Shown: positions 61,593-64,000 of the stretch, piece by piece
Numbering within the stretch: position 1 is the stretch's first letter
Layout of the letters: every line of letters begins with the position of its first letter
Source of the DNA: Dryas octopetala
Lineage: Eukaryota; Streptophyta; Magnoliopsida; Rosales; Rosaceae
DNA length: 64,000 bases
Direction of reading: 5' to 3'
Assembly: GCA_963921425.1 (NCBI GenBank)
Contig: OY992832.1
Coordinates: 27,989,489-28,053,488, forward strand
Notes under the pieces: generated by a model
What the model was told of the DNA's origin: nothing
What the model saw: only the letters and a program-made list of their open reading frames with translations
Database searches by the model: none
Program-made: the position numbers and the translations under genes

Positions 61593-64000
61593 TTATTCTT
61601 TCCTTCCATAGGACCTTTTAGGTCCCTTGCTAGTCTCTGATTCAGTTTGTTGGTCCTGCAAATTTCTCCCCTGTAAGAATTCTCTAGTTAGAAAATCAGG
61701 GAGAGAATTATTTTCTCCTTTAATATAATCAATTTGAAAGTCAAAAGCAGAGAGAATAGCTTGTCATCTAGCAAATATTTGTTTAGAGGCTATGTTTTTT
61801 ACATCTTTAGTTAAAACATCTTTAACCGCCTTACAATCCACCCTTATTAAAAAAATTTGATTTAATAAATCACTTTCAAATTTAGTGACACAGAGAACAA
61901 TAGCAAGAATTTCTTTTTTTATAGTTGAGTAATTTTGTTGAGATGATTTCCAGCTTCCTGAAGTAAACCTTACCAATTGTTCCTTATCTTGGATCCTTTG
62001 TTTTAGGATCCCACCATATCCCTGTTCTGAGGCATCAGTTTCTACTATTTTAAAGGCCTCATGGATAGGAATAGAGAGATAGGGTAGTTCTTTCGCCTTG
62101 GCTTTTAGCCTTTTTACTGCTTCAGTATGTTCTCTAGTCTAAGAAGGAGGGTTCTTTTTCAATCTTTGATATAATACCTTGCTTTCTTTAGCAAGGTCTT
62201 GAAAGAAGTCTGCAATATAATTCAGGCTTCCTAGAAACCTTTGCAGCTGAGTTTTGTCTTTTATTTCATTAGGGAACTTTTCTGCAAAAGCTATAGCCCT
62301 ATCAATTGGAATTATTGTTCCATGAAATATATTATGTCCTAGAAATCTTACCTTGGTCTGAAAGATTTCCATTTTCTTGGCTGAAACAACTAACCCTGCA
62401 TTCTGAAAGATTTTAAGGTGCTTGACATGCTGTTCAAAAGATTTTGAATAAACCAACACATCATCAATGTAAACAATGGTGAATGAAGAATAAGGGTTAA
62501 ATATTTCATTCATGATGTTTTGGAATTCTGATGGAGCATTCTTTAGACCAAATGGCATTACGTTCCACTCATAATGCCCAAAAGGAACAGTGAAGGCAGT
62601 TTTATACCTTTCTTGTTCTTTAATTTGTATCTGCCAATACCCTGACTTCATGTCAAATTTCGAGAATATGGTGGCTTTATATAATCTATTCAACAGATCT
62701 TTTTTATTTGGTATTGGATATCTAATCCACCTAAGGACCTTATTTAGAAGTTTGTAATTGATTACTAACCTGGGGACTCCTCTTTCTATCTCGGCAGCTT
62801 TTTCTACATAAAATGCTGGACAACTCCAAGGAGATGTGCTTTTCCTTATAAGTCCTTTTTTTAAGAGATCATTAATCTCGGCCTTACAAAGTTCTAAGTG
62901 AGCACTATTCATTTGAATGGGCCGAGACTTGGTTGGTATTTGGGCTTCTTTGAAATCTGATTCATAAGGAAGTGAGACCTTATGCCTTTTCCTGTTCCAA
63001 AAAGCATTAGGTAAATCAGCACAAATTTCTTTTCTAAGAGTCTCACTTATTATTCTTACCTGGGCCTGGGCCTGAGGAGTTCTTAAGACCTGTTCTATGT
63101 GCTTATGTTGGATCTCTTCTTTTAGAGAGAAAAGAAACCTTTCTTTCTTTTCTATCTTGTCCTTGATGTTGTTTATGAATTTAACTTGAGGTTCTTGAAT
63201 AAATCGAAAATGAATATTAGAACCATGAACTGAAGCTAGTATACCTTCATTTGTGACCTGCATTGGGTATAACATATTTAAAAAAGGAGTTCCCAAAATG
63301 CAGGTTTGAGAAAGGTCCCTAACTATCAAAAAAGGTGTTTCAAAACAGACTCCTTGATTACAGACTGCTGCATTAGACAGCTTATAGTTTATTTTCATTT
63401 TTCTCCCATTTGCAGCATTCAAAGTCTGTGTTGTTTTTGTAAAAAACTTGGTTGGGACAATTCCTTCTCTTAAGCAGTTTAAATCTGCTCCAGAGTCCAT
63501 GAGGGCTTCGGTGGTGAATTCATAACTTTGACCAATTCTAATGGTTACTTCTACAAACCATCTTTGGGAGAAAATTATGTCTATTTGATTAATCTGATTT
63601 AGACTCGTCAAATCTTCTTCCTTGGGGAGGTTATTCCTTTTTCCCCTTTGCATTTCTTCTGCAAAATCTTCTTCAAAACCTTGCTCTTCAAATTTCTTCG
63701 ATAATTGTGTTAATTCTAGAAGATTGACCCTAGCTTTAAGGTCTTTTACTTCTTTTATTTCATTAATCTCTCTTTTTAGATTTGAAATAGAAGGTTCTTG
63801 GGTTTCCTTATTTTTTGAAATTTCTATTCTATCAATTATATGCTGGAAATTATAAGGCTCTACTGGGGATGGAAAAGTACTTTCCTTTCTTTTTTGAGGC
63901 TGGGTTTCTTTAACTGTTCCTAAATATTGTTCTAGAGCTGTTCTTTTTTGAACAGGGTCTTCAATTTTATCAATCAGGTCTAATAAAAAATTGTCTTGAT
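61593..64000 (-). pseudogene. Endogenous caulimovirid protease-reverse transcriptase-RNase H (copy 3, partial)
   Basis: The frame is open from the window edge to 62139 and contains a coiled segment and the protease motif DSGADLNCL (63498-63484 for DSGAD). Reverse transcriptase follows with KKGLIRKSTSPWSCPAFYVE, FSKFDMKSGYWQIQ, MPFGLKNAPSE and YIDDVLVYS (YIDD codons at 62471-62460). A TAG at 62141-62139 and a TGA near 61762 then cut RNase H, each at the position of a tryptophan in copy 2. The frame ends at TAA 61595-61593. The coat region lies outside the window. Confidence 0.88.

Larger units (their letters stand above)
60120..64000 (-). mobile_element. Endogenous caulimovirid copy 3 (continues beyond the window)
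   Basis: On the minus strand this copy runs from the window edge through protease, reverse transcriptase, RNase H and ORF2 to a promoter and leader. It is very close to copy 2 in protein sequence and lies tail to tail with it. Its protease and polymerase motifs are unchanged, but stops cut RNase H and ORF2. The leader motif around GAGTGTTTGTGTGAAGAG (near 60,290-60,310, minus) equals that of copy 2 near 59,800. Confidence 0.88.

Overview
The window is nuclear DNA of a dicot plant, possibly a woody perennial (inference). It shows spliced genes with GT-AG introns, AT-rich intergenic DNA, plant-only families (BURP, GASA, plant mobile domain), Ty1-copia and LTR remnants, MITEs, and endogenous caulimovirid DNA. 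I could not name the species. Coordinates of spliced genes come from reading splice sites and keeping reading phase, without a transcript.

Layout. 1-12.8 kb is repeat-dominated. It holds a large TG...CA-ended LTR-like sequence (1244-6181) interrupted by a PIF/Harbinger-like element with a captured aspartic-protease exon, a copia tail fragment, a short Cys-rich ORF and a MITE. 12.8-14.8 kb holds a complete four-exon GASA (snakin) gene. 15.5-33.2 kb is a direct segmental duplication of about 6 kb. Each copy carries a three-exon BURP-domain gene, and the copies are separated by an LTR remnant and a broken copia element. Copy A alone carries a 1.8 kb transposon. 34.4-44.8 kb holds a complete 13-coding-exon protein phosphatase methylesterase 1 (PPME1) gene on the minus strand, with a LINE RNase H relic and a MITE in its introns.

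45.4-48.0 kb contains an array of TTCGGCAG palindromes, a truncated plant-mobile-domain gene and a non-autonomous Mutator-like element. From 48.4 kb to the end, three copies of an endogenous caulimovirid (florendovirus-like by layout) dominate. Copy 1 is on the minus strand and runs from primer-binding site through movement protein, coat protein and part of the protease. Copy 2 is on the plus strand, rearranged at its start and otherwise running to ORF2 and the next promoter and primer-binding site. Copy 3 is on the minus strand and leaves the window. Copies 2 and 3 lie tail to tail as a large inverted repeat around a spacer of about 1 kb, with their two promoters facing each other. All copies carry stop codons, many of them at tryptophan codons. 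A small Cys-rich gene at 52.7 kb lies between copies 1 and 2 and shares its C-terminal tail with the ORF at 8.5 kb.

Four host genes look intact: GASA, two BURP and PPME1. The rest is mobile, viral, broken or uncertain. I saw no tRNA, rRNA, CRISPR or organellar genes. The strongest candidates for new biology are the convergent viral inverted repeat as a possible hairpin-RNA locus, the exon-carrying Harbinger element, the palindrome array beside the mobile-domain gene, and the unrecognised Cys-rich pair.
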